DNA of 64,000 nt. Source: Lachnospiraceae bacterium (GTDB taxonomy: Bacteria > Bacillota > Clostridia > Lachnospirales > Lachnospiraceae). The position numbers and the translations under genes were made by a program. The notes below the pieces were generated by a model that did not search any database, had not been told where the DNA came from, and worked only from the letters and a program-made list of their open reading frames with translations. Numbering within the stretch: position 1 is the stretch's first letter; each line of letters opens with the position of its first letter. Location of the stretch: positions 186,001-250,000 of the forward strand of contig CAJTCV010000001.1 of the NCBI GenBank assembly GCA_910574805.1, in the 5' to 3' direction. This document shows, piece after piece, positions 7,466 through 16,872 of this stretch.

Positions 7466-9958
7466 TTAACCGGAAATCTGTGACAGATAGCTGGCCTGAC
7501 TGTTGAACTGGTTGATCATGGTTTCCATATTTGTAAAGATGGAAATATAACGCTCCTGCTCCGTCTTCAACCGATCCTGCAGGGTCGCAAGCGTCTCCTG
7601 CATCTGCTTCAGCTGATCATAGATCTGATTCTTCTGCAGGGTTGTAGGTTTCTTCGATGTACCGGCGATCTCGATCAGCTGGCCATAGGAACCCTTACTG
7701 CCCTCTTCTGTAGCGTTCTTGGACGCATAACGGGTTGCATAGGGGGTAAATGTGTCATCCACCACCTCCATCAGCCCCTTTTTCACACTGCCGCCACCGG
7801 TAAAAATATTGGATACCAGTTCCGGCTCGCTTTCCATGGCTGACTTAAAGGCCGCCTCATCAAATACCAGCGTTCCACCGTCAGTATAGTCATCCGCATA
7901 GGTGATACCAATCTTCTTCAGATCGTCATAGCTGGCCCCATTGTTCATCAAAGAAGTAAAGATATTCTGCACATCCATGCTCAGACTGCGCATGGTAGAA
8001 TCATTGTACAGAAGTCCTTCCTTCGCTTTCTTCTCCCAGTTCTCGATGGAAGTCTCATTCATCTCGTCCTTCTGCTCATCTGTCAGCGGACCGTAGCTGC
8101 TGTCCGGACGGGTGGTCACATGTCCATTGATTTCCTTTACAATCGTATTGAAGTCTTCAAAGAAACTCTTTACCTTTTCTGTGACGCCTTCGACATCCGC
8201 TTTGGCACTGAAGGTGACGACTGCAGAGGGGTCTGCCGTCTGATACACACCCGGTGTTGTCTCTTTCACAGAACCAAACACCCCGGATACGGTAACATTC
8301 ATGCCTTCCAGATTAAACGTATTGGAAGAACGCTCCATTTTCACAAGTTCACCGCTTCCGTAATCCACATAGATCTCTGCATTCTGTCCGCCTTTGACGC
8401 CTTTTGCAGCATCATAATTGCCGTCAGCGCCTTTCTGCCCAAACAGATCCTGTGCAAGGTCCGAATTCAGATTGATCTCTCTTCCGGCTCCTGTCTCACT
8501 GGAAACCAGCATAAACGTCCCGGTAGCGTCCACATAAGTCGCCTTTACACCAGCTTCTGAAGAGTTAATCTTCGACATAATATCACTGATGCTGCTGTCC
8601 GCAGTCAGACCTTTGATCTTTACGCCGTTGATCTCCAGATCCAATTCACCATCTTTCACATACTGAGAAACATCCGTGATGCCAAGAGCTGCCTGGCTCA
8701 ACTTTCCGCTTAAATTCACTTTATTGGACGATCCATATTCCAGCCCCATGTTTTTCAGCAGTCCACTGTCACTGGACTGAATTGAGATGCTGCTGGTCGT
8801 GTTTTTTGTTGCAAAAGAGAGTGTTCTGTCAGCAGCACTGACTTCCACCACACCAGTACCGTATGCCTGATTCAGGCGCTTCTGCAGATTCTCCGCCATT
8901 TTCTCCAGCTTCTCCTGCTGATTAAGTCCTGCGTAATCTGCCGCTTCTTCTTTCGTGATCAGTTCAATTTCCTTCTCACTTCCGTCAAGTTTGAACGTCA
9001 GTTTCTGTCCGGTCATAGCCTCAAGAGCCGTCTTTTCTGTTACAGATGACTGCTTAAATGAACTGGAACTGATTCCCAGATTGTATTCACCCATATCAAT
9101 TCCGTCTTTTTCACGTTCCCCGTCAGAACTGGAAACATATCCCAGAGCATCAAGCGCAGATGAGTGCTTATTGATTACAATACTGCCGTCATCTGTGCCG
9201 CCTACCGGAACAAGCATCATCTTGTTGCCGACATACTGAAACTCCATTACTTCCGAAAGATCTTTTCCGTTGACCGTCAGTTCCTGCTGTTCCAGTGATT
9301 TATTCAGCTGCTCTGCCAGTTTCCGATAATCGGTTGTCAGGTAATCAATAGTCTGCTCTTTTCCGTTCTCATCCTTATATGTACTCTGAAACTTAAACGT
9401 CGCTTCACTGCTGACAACAGGATTATCCGGATCACTCCTGTCCACCGTGCCAAACACCAGCTGTGTACCTTCCAGATTGGAAGATCTCCATACCTCATCC
9501 AGATCGTCCAGCCCGGTGGTCAGGTTTCCAACAAAGGAACCCGACTGCCTTACCGTTGAGGTAGCCATCTGCGTAACCGCTGCCAGAGACACATTGGCTG
9601 CCAGATTGGACGCACCTGACGCCGTAACCAGATTGGTGGAGGACTCCAGTCCTTTTACCGTGATCATATGCCTGGAAAAAATGTTCGGATCCAGAAGTCC
9701 TTTGGATGAGGAATAACTGTTGTAATTATCCGCCAGATCCAGAATCTTATCTGTCAGCCCCTGATATGCCTCCTGCTTCCATTTGAGCTTTGTAATCTCC
9801 GACTTCTGATTCGTTATTCTATTGGTGGTGTGAAGTGTCATCGCCTCAATGATCTCATCACGCTGAATGCCGGATACCATACCGCCAAATCCCCTCAGGG
9901 ACGTATTGCCCAGACTGCTGGAACCGGACACACTGCCTGTACTTGATAAACTAGCCAT
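7466..9958 (-). CDS. fliD: flagellar filament cap protein FliD
   Basis: FliD (HAP2) forms the filament cap under which exported flagellin folds. The N-terminal region has SLRGFGGMVSGIQRDEIIEA (about 20-40), the FliD_N signature, followed by a coiled coil (MTLHTTNRITNQKSEITKLK). The C-terminal region (about 560-820) has the FliD_C block with VKSFFEDFNTIVKEIN and a final helix rich in Gln, Met and Glu. At 830 residues it is far longer than the 450-680 common for Gram-positive FliD; the extra length lies in the surface-exposed middle (about 130-550). AAAGGAG lies 12 bases before the start. A sigma-28-like promoter lies upstream. Confidence 0.93.
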   Translation of the reverse strand: MASLSSTGSVSGSSSLGNTSLRGFGGMVSGIQRDEIIEAMTLHTTNRITNQKSEITKLKWKQEAYQGLTDKILDLADNYNSYSSSKGLLDPNIFSRHMITVKGLESSTNLVTASGASNLAANVSLAAVTQMATSTVRQSGSFVGNLTTGLDDLDEVWRSSNLEGTQLVFGTVDRSDPDNPVVSSEATFKFQSTYKDENGKEQTIDYLTTDYRKLAEQLNKSLEQQELTVNGKDLSEVMEFQYVGNKMMLVPVGGTDDGSIVINKHSSALDALGYVSSSDGEREKDGIDMGEYNLGISSSSFKQSSVTEKTALEAMTGQKLTFKLDGSEKEIELITKEEAADYAGLNQQEKLEKMAENLQKRLNQAYGTGVVEVSAADRTLSFATKNTTSSISIQSSDSGLLKNMGLEYGSSNKVNLSGKLSQAALGITDVSQYVKDGELDLEINGVKIKGLTADSSISDIMSKINSSEAGVKATYVDATGTFMLVSSETGAGREINLNSDLAQDLFGQKGADGNYDAAKGVKGGQNAEIYVDYGSGELVKMERSSNTFNLEGMNVTVSGVFGSVKETTPGVYQTADPSAVVTFSAKADVEGVTEKVKSFFEDFNTIVKEINGHVTTRPDSSYGPLTDEQKDEMNETSIENWEKKAKEGLLYNDSTMRSLSMDVQNIFTSLMNNGASYDDLKKIGITYADDYTDGGTLVFDEAAFKSAMESEPELVSNIFTGGGSVKKGLMEVVDDTFTPYATRYASKNATEEGSKGSYGQLIEIAGTSKKPTTLQKNQIYDQLKQMQETLATLQDRLKTEQERYISIFTNMETMINQFNSQASYLSQISG

Positions 9959-10032
9959 CTTCTCTATTCTCTCCTTTCATCATTCATGGTCATGCTTGAA
10001 AAAATCATTTTTTATTTTTTGTCTATACTTAT

Positions 10033-10060
10033 TTATCGACATGTTGTATAATAAAGATAA
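10033..10060 (-). promoter_or_regulatory. sigma-28-like promoter of fliD
   Basis: Read on the minus strand, GTCGATAA (plus-strand TTATCGAC at 10033-10040) matches the sigma-28 -10 element in 7 of 8 bases. TTAT (plus ATAA at 10057-10060) lies 16 bases upstream. It is about 75 bases before fliD. The same segment on the plus strand holds TATAAT (10047-10052), a possible -10 for the divergent parA gene, but no clear -35 goes with it. Confidence 0.55.
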
Positions 10061-10147
10061 TACTTGGGCAAATCATTTTTCGTTTTTAGCTGCTGTCCTG
10101 ACAACCGGGGCGCAGTCGGATAATTTTTTACTTACGGAGGTATCGTT

Positions 10148-10924
10148 TTGTCTACCATTATCACAGTTTCAAACCAGAAGGGCGGTGTGGGCAAAACCAC
10201 TACATCCGCAGCTCTGGCATCCGGTATCTTCCTCACAGGCAGAAAAGTCCTTGGAATTGACCTGGATCCCCAGGGCAATCTTGGGTTCTGCCTTGGCGCC
10301 GGTACGGACCATCCATACACCATTCTGGATGTCCTGAACGGTTCTGTTCCTGCAAAGGATGCGCTTGTGCATACGGAAGAATCCTGCGATCTGCTGGTTT
10401 CTGACATCACGCTCAGCAGCAGCGGACTGGACCAGCTGCCGGGCAGACGGGAATGTATTCTTCGGGATGCTCTTGCACCCGTGATGGATCAGTATGAATA
10501 CATTATCATTGACACCCCGCCTGCGCTGAACCTGCTGACGGTCAATGCCTATTCCACGTCCGATTTTCTAATCATCCCCATGTCATCCGACATCCTCAGT
10601 CTGGTAGGGCTTGCCCAGCTGAAGGAGACCATTGAATCTGTACGCAGTGCATTCAATCCGGACTTCCGTGTCCTTGGCATCCTTCTGACCAAATTCAACG
10701 GACGCACTCTGCTGTCCCGGGATGTGCTGGACATGGCAAATCAGCTGGCCGGACAGATTGACACAAAAGTGTTTGATACAAGGATCCGCAATGGCGTGGC
10801 CATCGCAGAGGCCCCGGCCCACGGTGAAAGTATCTTTACCTACAACCCCAACTCGCCTGCTGTGCAGGATTATGCAGAATTTCTTCTGGAGATTGCACCG
10901 GCGATTCATTTAAAGGAGGCTTAA
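10148..10924 (+). CDS. ParA/MinD-family ATPase
   Basis: ParA ATPases dimerise on ATP and place plasmids, chromosomes or surface complexes in the cell. The 258-residue product has the deviant Walker A NQKGGVGKTTTSAAL (Lys11, Lys16), a GIDLDPQGNLG switch I (about 36-46) and YIIIDTPPALNLL as Walker B. The start is TTG with ACGGAGG 7-8 bases before it. No ParB gene is nearby; its partner is instead the ComFB-domain gene, 4 bases downstream. Lying between fliD and the glycosylation genes, it is more likely an orphan ParA that positions flagella or a polar complex than a segregation protein. That role is inferred. Confidence 0.82.
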   Translation: MSTIITVSNQKGGVGKTTTSAALASGIFLTGRKVLGIDLDPQGNLGFCLGAGTDHPYTILDVLNGSVPAKDALVHTEESCDLLVSDITLSSSGLDQLPGRRECILRDALAPVMDQYEYIIIDTPPALNLLTVNAYSTSDFLIIPMSSDILSLVGLAQLKETIESVRSAFNPDFRVLGILLTKFNGRTLLSRDVLDMANQLAGQIDTKVFDTRIRNGVAIAEAPAHGESIFTYNPNSPAVQDYAEFLLEIAPAIHLKEA

Positions 10925-10928
10925 TAAC

Positions 10929-11669
10929 ATGGCAAAAAAAACAAACAAAACATCACATGTACTGAACCTGCTGACCAACAGTGCTTCTGCAGATGAGACA
11001 GAAACCACTGCATCCGGACAGGATAAAAAAAGTGACATCCAGTCCCACACTGCTCAGACAAAAGTCACAGTAGTGGACGAAGGAAGCCGGAATGATCGCG
11101 TGTCTCAGGATATTTTAAACAGACTGTCAGAAGAACTGGCAGATGAAGTTCCATTGGAAGCAGATGACCTGCCCACAGAATTGTCCGCACCGTCCCCCGT
11201 GCAGACCCCTGTTATGAACGAAAAGACTGTGGAACCGGCGAATACGGAGAAGACCGAACCGGTTTCTGCAGATACAAAAGAAAGAAAACCGGATCTGGCC
11301 GATTTAGAAGAAATCGAACTGGAACCGGCAGATATGGAAGAGACGGATCCTGTCCTGAAATCCGGGGGCCGGCTCAGCGATCAGCTTCAGAATAATGATT
11401 TCCATTTTATCAATGTTATGGAAGAGCTGATCATGCAGCATGACCTGGAGCATATTTTAAAACAGTACAATGTATGTACCTGCCCCCGCTGCAAAGCCGA
11501 TGTCTGTGCTTTGACGCTGACCGGACTTCCTGCAAAATATGTGGTTGCAGGCGATCATTCTGTCTCTCCGATCCTCAACTACTATAAAAACCGTTATCGG
11601 ATCAGCATCCTTGCCGAACTGAGTAAAGCATGTAATACGGTACGTGAGCATCCGCATCATAAGAGATAA
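10929..11669 (+). CDS. ComFB-domain protein with long acidic N-terminus
   Basis: The C-terminal part (about 157-230) fits the late-competence ComFB family: NVMEELIMQHDLEHILKQYN, then Cys183-x-Cys185-x2-Cys188 in CTCPRCKADVCALTLTGLP and PAKYVV. ComFB proteins have been reported to bind cyclic dinucleotides, which would suit a motility locus; in Bacillus subtilis comFB also lies close to flgM. The first 150 residues are low-complexity, acidic and rich in Thr, Glu and Pro, and probably disordered. The gene follows parA by 4 bases with AAAGGAGG overlapping the parA end, so the two are co-translated and may form one positioning/signalling module. The ligand is not shown by the sequence. Confidence 0.75.
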   Translation: MAKKTNKTSHVLNLLTNSASADETETTASGQDKKSDIQSHTAQTKVTVVDEGSRNDRVSQDILNRLSEELADEVPLEADDLPTELSAPSPVQTPVMNEKTVEPANTEKTEPVSADTKERKPDLADLEEIELEPADMEETDPVLKSGGRLSDQLQNNDFHFINVMEELIMQHDLEHILKQYNVCTCPRCKADVCALTLTGLPAKYVVAGDHSVSPILNYYKNRYRISILAELSKACNTVREHPHHKR

Positions 11670-11683
11670 TCTGATACAATGTG

Positions 11684-11731
11684 AAAGGGCGTTGCGAAAT
11701 CATCTGTACTGGATATTTTGCAACGCCCTTT
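11684..11731 (+). terminator. terminator after the parA-comFB pair
   Basis: AAAGGGCGTTGC (11684-11695) pairs exactly with GCAACGCCCTTT (11720-11731), with a further GAAAT/ATTTT continuation into the loop and TTTTATCCTTTTTT after it. It is a strong rho-independent terminator that ends the pair 15 bases after the stop codon. Confidence 0.92.
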
Positions 11732-11762
11732 TTATCCTTTTTTAACCATTGCACCCTGTTGT

Positions 11763-12077
11763 CTACAGTTCTCTGTCACTTAAATTCAATGTATATTTGC
11801 GGGCAGGATTCAGCAGTGCTGCCAGATAACTGAATGCACTGTTGGACAGTATCATAGCCTGACATTTTGTCATAAGTTGCAGATCCAGATAATTCTTCCC
11901 CTGTACATTCCCTTCAACATAAGTAATCTCTGAAAAAGACCTGAATCCCAGCTCATGTTCATGCTCCCGGCACCAGACAATATCATCTGAAAATACAAAC
12001 AGATGCCGGTTTCCGGGCACCTGTCCGGCGACATTCCTTCTTTCTGTATGAAGTATTTCTCTTAATAATCCGTCCTG
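11763..12077 (-). pseudogene. 3' remnant of an alpha-1,2-fucosyltransferase (GT11)
   Basis: The frame encodes about 105 residues that match only the C-terminal third of GT11 fucosyltransferases: HLFVFSDDIVWCRE, then YLDLQLMTKCQAMILSNSAF followed by SYLAALLN. GT11 enzymes transfer fucose from GDP-fucose and need N-terminal HxRRxDY-type binding residues, which are absent. Upstream the frame ends in TGA at 12078-12080, and no other frame to 12255 restores the missing part. A start at a GTG (12020) would give 85 residues, but the piece is best read as a decayed gene. It marks the edge of the glycosylation island and suggests that the glycan changed over time. Confidence 0.72.
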
Positions 12078-12255
12078 TCATTATTTGCCGACATAATATC
12101 ATATCAAAACACAGAAAATCTACCGGAAATTCAATACAAACATCCTCTAAATCAGTTGATTTATTTATATTTTCTGTTATCATATTGATGATACCTTTTG
12201 GGAATTGGATTTGAATCATTTCCGATATGAAAATCTATGAAAAGAGAGAAAAATC

Positions 12256-13155
12256 ATGATTGCCAATCCATCATTTTATAAAGAAGAAATACGTTCCGGA
12301 TTCCTGGTGACAGAAAAGCGAAAAAAAGTGTGGGCTGTGGAACTGCAGATGCTGGAAAAGCTGGACGAAGTGTGTAAAAAATATAATCTTACTTACTATG
12401 CCTACTATGGTACGCTGCTCGGCGCTGTACGTCATCAGGGATTTATTCCATGGGATGACGATATTGATGTTATTATGTTCCGGGATGATTATGAAAAGTT
12501 TCAGGAAATTGCTCCGAAGGAATTTAAAGAGCCCTATTTTTATCAAAATACATACACAGACCGCGTATTGTGGCCCCTGTCCAAAATCCGGGACAGCAGA
12601 ACCACTGCTGTAGAACCACAGTTCCAACATCTTGGAAGTTCTTTTCATCAGGGGATTTTTATTGACATTTTTCCTTTTGACAACGTTGAAGACGGTATTA
12701 ATGCTCAGTTTAACACGTTCAAAGAGATTCAGAAGCTTTTGTGGGTTGCCGTAGTTGATCCCGGCACTGTAATAAAAGCCTTGGAAGAAGGACAGCAACT
12801 GTATCTTGGTACTGATTTTCTTATAGATTACCTTCAAAAAAATGTACAGGAAAAATTTAAGATTTTTGAATCCTTCAATTGTTCCTGTCTCGGACAGTCA
12901 CAGCAGGTGAACTATTTGATCGAAGAACTATATCCGGACGATATCAGTTGTAAAAGTGTCAAAAAAGAATGGTTCCAGAATACAGTTTATCTGCCCTTTG
13001 AACACCTGCATATTCCAGCACCTGCCGGATATGATCAGATTCTGATACAATGCTATGGAGACTATCATCAGTTTGTACAGGGCGGATCTGCGCATGAAGA
13101 TATCATACTGAATCCGGATATTCCATATAAAAAGTACTTTACCGGGCAGCTGTAG
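12256..13155 (+). CDS. LicD-family phosphotransferase (copy 1)
   Basis: LicD proteins move phosphocholine or a similar phospho-group from a nucleotide donor to a glycan. The 299-residue product has the family core GTLLGAVRHQGFIPWDDDID at about 52-71, with the Asp67/Asp68/Asp69 and Asp71 metal cluster, and a second block FIDIFPFD at about 136-143. No signal peptide is visible, so it acts in the cytoplasm. The ribosome site is AAGAGAG before the ATG. It stands alone on the plus strand between a fucosyltransferase remnant and the minus-strand glycosyltransferases, and differs from the other two LicD copies except in the core. The donor group (phosphocholine or other) cannot be told from sequence. 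Confidence 0.85.
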   Translation: MIANPSFYKEEIRSGFLVTEKRKKVWAVELQMLEKLDEVCKKYNLTYYAYYGTLLGAVRHQGFIPWDDDIDVIMFRDDYEKFQEIAPKEFKEPYFYQNTYTDRVLWPLSKIRDSRTTAVEPQFQHLGSSFHQGIFIDIFPFDNVEDGINAQFNTFKEIQKLLWVAVVDPGTVIKALEEGQQLYLGTDFLIDYLQKNVQEKFKIFESFNCSCLGQSQQVNYLIEELYPDDISCKSVKKEWFQNTVYLPFEHLHIPAPAGYDQILIQCYGDYHQFVQGGSAHEDIILNPDIPYKKYFTGQL

Positions 13156-13191
13156 CACCTGTGCATCAGCTGTCCGGCTGGTTTCCCTGTT

Positions 13192-13281
13192 TTATACGAT
13201 ATGAGGCATCATCATATACATATCATCTATCCCATAATAACCTTCATTCCACAATTTATCTGCTATCTCTATTGTTGTCAT
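13192..13281 (-). CDS. possible 29-residue peptide or gene remnant
   Basis: The 30-codon frame starts MTTIEIADKLWNEGYYGI and ends in four Met in the last third. GAAAGGAG lies 10 bases before the ATG, a strong ribosome site for so short a frame. No family is recognised. It sits in the gap between the converging LicD gene and the GT2-methyltransferase gene, and may be what is left of a larger gene at this island edge. Confidence 0.3.
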   Translation of the reverse strand: MTTIEIADKLWNEGYYGIDDMYMMMPHIV

Positions 13282-13322
13282 GGTTCGTGCATCTCCTTTC
13301 ATACAGTTCTGGATGCTGATAA

Positions 13323-15056
13323 CTACAGATTCTCTTTCTTTCCTGCCTTCACAAGATACTGACTGACCAAAAATGTCTCCTTTGACGGCATCCCCATCAC
13401 ATCCTGCAGGCCATCCAGTAATTGAGTCTCCTGCTCATCCGGTTCTCCCATTTTCTTTCCGGTTAATACCTCAATCTCATACCCACTGCGCATCACCAAA
13501 CGCTGAATCTCCACCCCTGTATACATCTTTACATGAGTCCGGTCCAGTATCCCCGCATCACTGTATGGAAACATATCCCATTTCAATAATGGCAATATTA
13601 CCGAATAGTGCTTCATATTTGGTATACTGACAATGATATGCCCATCCTTTTTCAAATACCTCCGGAATCGCTCCAATACTTTTTCCGGCTCCATCAGATG
13701 TTCCAGAATATCTCCCATCAAAATGTAGTCAAAATACTCTTCTCTCCAGGAGATCTCCATTTTCTCCACATCGCCACACAAAACTTCTCCCATATGGGAG
13801 GCAAGCTGAGCCATTTGCGGAACAAACTCTATCCCGTATGTTCTGGCAGCTGGAAACAGTCCTCTGACATGTCCCATCAAAGCACCGCAACCGCACCCTA
13901 CATCCAGGATTCGCATAGGCTTATCTGGAGATTCCGTAATCAGAGCGCACAGATCCGTCCTGGGATGCAGATAATAGTCTACATCAAATCCCCATTTTTC
14001 ATTGATTTTCTTCAGGTTTCTGCTGGCAGTTACATGATACCCTTCTGGATCTTTATTAAAGGTCTTACTACCAAAATGCAGGATAAAGCTGTTTTTACAA
14101 AGGACATTCTGATATCCTGCTTTCAGGATCCGCAGTCCCAGGTCCACATCTTCATTATTTCCCGGAAAAAAACGTTCATCCAGCATTCCTACCTGATCAA
14201 GCACCGAACGTTTCACCAAAAGCGCAAATCCTACCAGAAACAATCTGTTTTCATAAGGATAACGCATGGGTATATTAGTGCACTCACCAAATCTGAGCAT
14301 ATCAGGTACATTGTGAGCGCCACTCACCACCACCTGTCCTCCTGCAAAATTGGATACACTTCCGGCCGCTCCATTTTCATCTCTTTCATACAGCCCCATT
14401 CGGAGCCAGAACAATGCATTTTCAGGCAGCATCGTATCATTGTTCAGTAAAAAAATATCCGCCCCTTTGGAACTTGCCTTTATTCCCTGATTACACCCTC
14501 CGGGAAATCCCATGTTTTCTTTATTTTCCACCAGAATAATGTCCGGCTGCTGCCGCAGCCACTCCACACTGCCGTCCTTAGATCCATTATCTACAACAAT
14601 AATCTCCCGTAAGTTTTCCTGTGTTGTCTTCCGAATGCTCTCAATACATGCTTTTGTGTACTCCAAAAGATCATAAGATAAAATAATAATAGATACTTTC
14701 TCTGCACAGATCTTATATTGTTCTTTAAACTGATCCAGCATCTTTTCAATTACCATTCGATCCTCCGGATTATGGCAATGGAACCATGCATTTTCATAGC
14801 AAAGGCAGGACTGATGCAGGTTTTCCGAAAGATAATAATTGCCCAGCATAATATATAACTCATAATTTCTGCAATTATAGCGAAGCCCTTTATGTATGGC
14901 ATTCCACATCCCTTCCCGGTCTCCGCAGTATTCCCTGATCGCTGCATCCAATACCGCTGCTGTGTCATTATACTTACCAGAATTTACATACTCCTGTAAA
15001 AGAATCTCAGCCATTTCATAATTACCATTGTTTACAGCATCTTGTATCTCCTTCAT
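13323..15056 (-). CDS. TPR-like + GT2 glycosyltransferase + methyltransferase
   Basis: This is a three-part enzyme of 577 residues. Residues 1-115 are helical and TPR-like. Residues 120-330 form a GT2 domain: VSIIILSYD, VVDNGSKDGS (154-163), the LLNNDT metal motif (203-208) and NNEDVDLG (300-307). Residues 380-530 form a class I SAM methyltransferase with ILDVGCGCGALMG (383-395) and DYILMGDILEHL. It would add a sugar and methylate it, or methylate the next one. The frame opens at 15071, but the ATG at 15056 has AAAGGA before it and matches the paralogue start. It is the last gene of a minus-strand unit with a close, partly inactive copy upstream. Confidence 0.85.
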   Translation of the reverse strand: MKEIQDAVNNGNYEMAEILLQEYVNSGKYNDTAAVLDAAIREYCGDREGMWNAIHKGLRYNCRNYELYIMLGNYYLSENLHQSCLCYENAWFHCHNPEDRMVIEKMLDQFKEQYKICAEKVSIIILSYDLLEYTKACIESIRKTTQENLREIIVVDNGSKDGSVEWLRQQPDIILVENKENMGFPGGCNQGIKASSKGADIFLLNNDTMLPENALFWLRMGLYERDENGAAGSVSNFAGGQVVVSGAHNVPDMLRFGECTNIPMRYPYENRLFLVGFALLVKRSVLDQVGMLDERFFPGNNEDVDLGLRILKAGYQNVLCKNSFILHFGSKTFNKDPEGYHVTASRNLKKINEKWGFDVDYYLHPRTDLCALITESPDKPMRILDVGCGCGALMGHVRGLFPAARTYGIEFVPQMAQLASHMGEVLCGDVEKMEISWREEYFDYILMGDILEHLMEPEKVLERFRRYLKKDGHIIVSIPNMKHYSVILPLLKWDMFPYSDAGILDRTHVKMYTGVEIQRLVMRSGYEIEVLTGKKMGEPDEQETQLLDGLQDVMGMPSKETFLVSQYLVKAGKKENL

Positions 15057-15159
15057 TTTCCATCCTTTCATATCTTTTTACAGATGTGTGTACCAGAATC
15101 CCTGCAGCACTGGTCAGACTGCTTTCATGGACCTTTTTTCGCGGGCTCTGTATCATTGA

Positions 15160-16872
15160 TTATTTAACTGCCTTTAAAATATACTGATAAGCCAGAAAAG
15201 ATTCTTTTGATGGTCCATCCAGAAAGCTCTCCAGGATATCCAGCATTTGTTCTTCCTGTTCGGTTGGTTTACTGTATGAATGATAACCCAGTGCCTCTAT
15301 TTTATATCCACTTCTTAAAACCAGTTTATGAATCTCCGTTCCAGTATACATCTTTACATGCGTCCGATCCAGGATACCAGAATCACCATATGGGAATACA
15401 TCCCACCGCAACAGTGGAAGCAGCACAGAATAATGTTTTACATTGGGCATACTGATGATAATATGTCCGCCTGTTTTCAAATATTTTCTGAGCTTTCTCA
15501 ACACCTCTTCAGGATTCATCAGATGTTCCAGCACATCTCCCATGATCACATAGTCAAAATATTCCTCTTCCCACGGAAGTTCCATTTTCTCTATATCGCC
15601 ACACAATACTTCTCCCAAATGAGCGGCTATTAAAGCCACCTCCGGAATCAACTCTACTCCATATGTCCGGGCATTAGGAAACATCCCTCTGATATACCCC
15701 ATCATGGCCCCACAACCGCAGCCAATTTCCAGAATATTCAGTGCTTTCTCCTTCGGTTCAGCAATCAAACCAGGAAGATCCTGACGTATTCCCAGATAAT
15801 ATTCTGCTCTAAATCCCCATTTCTCATTTAGCTGATCAAGTTCTGCACACGGAACCTGCACATATCCTGTATACTGTTCCAGAACCGGATCTCTTTCCAG
15901 CCGCATGACAAAACTGTTTTTACAAAGAATATTCTGATATCCTGCAGACAGCACCCGAAGACCATAGTCTTCATATTTGAGTTTGCCGAGTGACTGATCC
16001 AACGGCCCAAGCTGATCCCATACAAAACGTTTTATCAGCAATGCTGTACCTGAAAAGAAAAGTCTTTCCTCATAAGGATAATACTGAGGAATGTTGTTTT
16101 TTTCGCCAAATGCAAACACGTCCGGCGTATCCACAACGCCACTTGCCATCTGCTGATTTTCTCTCACATTCAGCACACACCCTGCCATACCATGTTTTTC
16201 TTTTTCATACAATCCCATCCGCAGCCAGAATAATGCATTTTCTGTCAATAAAGCATCCCCTGCCAGCAGGAAAATATCCATTCCTTCAATATCGGAACAT
16301 TCAACTTTATATCCTGCAGATTTTTCTCTTTCTGTTTTTACAATTTTTATATCTTCCTGCTTCCCTAACCATTCCAGGCTTTCTTTATTTGCATGAGGCT
16401 CTACTGCTGCCACAATCTTTCGCGCACTTCCAGGTGTTGTCATACGTATGCTTTCCACACACAATTTCATATGCTCCAAGGAAGCACCCGGACGAATGAC
16501 AATTGCTGTTTTAGCCATAAAAATTCCATAATTCTGCTGCAGTCCGGTTAATATACCCTGTATTAACAGCCGGTCATCCGGATCATTACAATAAAACAAT
16601 GCATTTTCATAGCAGAGATATGACTGTAGAGAATTATCCTGCAGATAATAATCTCCTAACGTCACATACAATTCATAATTTCTGCAGTTATACATCAGGC
16701 CTTTCCTTACAGCCTCCCAAACCCGCAGTCTGTCTCCATAGTGGCTTCCAACAGCGGCATCTAAAATCGCAAGGGAATCATCATACTTTGCCGAATTTCT
16801 CATATAGTCCTGCAGCTGGTCGTCTGCCAGCTTATAGTTCCCTTCCATTATTGCATCCTGTATCTGTTTCAT
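15160..16872 (-). CDS. GT2 (inactive?)-methyltransferase paralogue
   Basis: This 570-residue protein has the same architecture as the neighbour at 13323-15056 and clear similarity throughout. The methyltransferase half is intact, with ILEIGCGCGAMMG (380-392), DYVIMGDVLEHL and HIIISMPNVKHYS. The GT2 half has lost its marks: the nucleotide-binding VVDNGSKDGS became VAAVEPHANKES, and the metal NND became AGD. The GT2 part therefore probably cannot bind a sugar nucleotide and may now only dock or recognise an acceptor. The gene overlaps its upstream neighbour by 4 bases (ATGA). It most likely arose by duplication followed by loss of one activity; it works, if at all, as a methyltransferase. Confidence 0.8.
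   Translation of the reverse strand: MKQIQDAIMEGNYKLADDQLQDYMRNSAKYDDSLAILDAAVGSHYGDRLRVWEAVRKGLMYNCRNYELYVTLGDYYLQDNSLQSYLCYENALFYCNDPDDRLLIQGILTGLQQNYGIFMAKTAIVIRPGASLEHMKLCVESIRMTTPGSARKIVAAVEPHANKESLEWLGKQEDIKIVKTEREKSAGYKVECSDIEGMDIFLLAGDALLTENALFWLRMGLYEKEKHGMAGCVLNVRENQQMASGVVDTPDVFAFGEKNNIPQYYPYEERLFFSGTALLIKRFVWDQLGPLDQSLGKLKYEDYGLRVLSAGYQNILCKNSFVMRLERDPVLEQYTGYVQVPCAELDQLNEKWGFRAEYYLGIRQDLPGLIAEPKEKALNILEIGCGCGAMMGYIRGMFPNARTYGVELIPEVALIAAHLGEVLCGDIEKMELPWEEEYFDYVIMGDVLEHLMNPEEVLRKLRKYLKTGGHIIISMPNVKHYSVLLPLLRWDVFPYGDSGILDRTHVKMYTGTEIHKLVLRSGYKIEALGYHSYSKPTEQEEQMLDILESFLDGPSKESFLAYQYILKAVK

Noticed and set aside
10085-10140. c-di-GMP riboswitch before parA
   Set aside because: The leader has no GEMM-type core and is too short; only AT-rich and unstructured sequence is seen.
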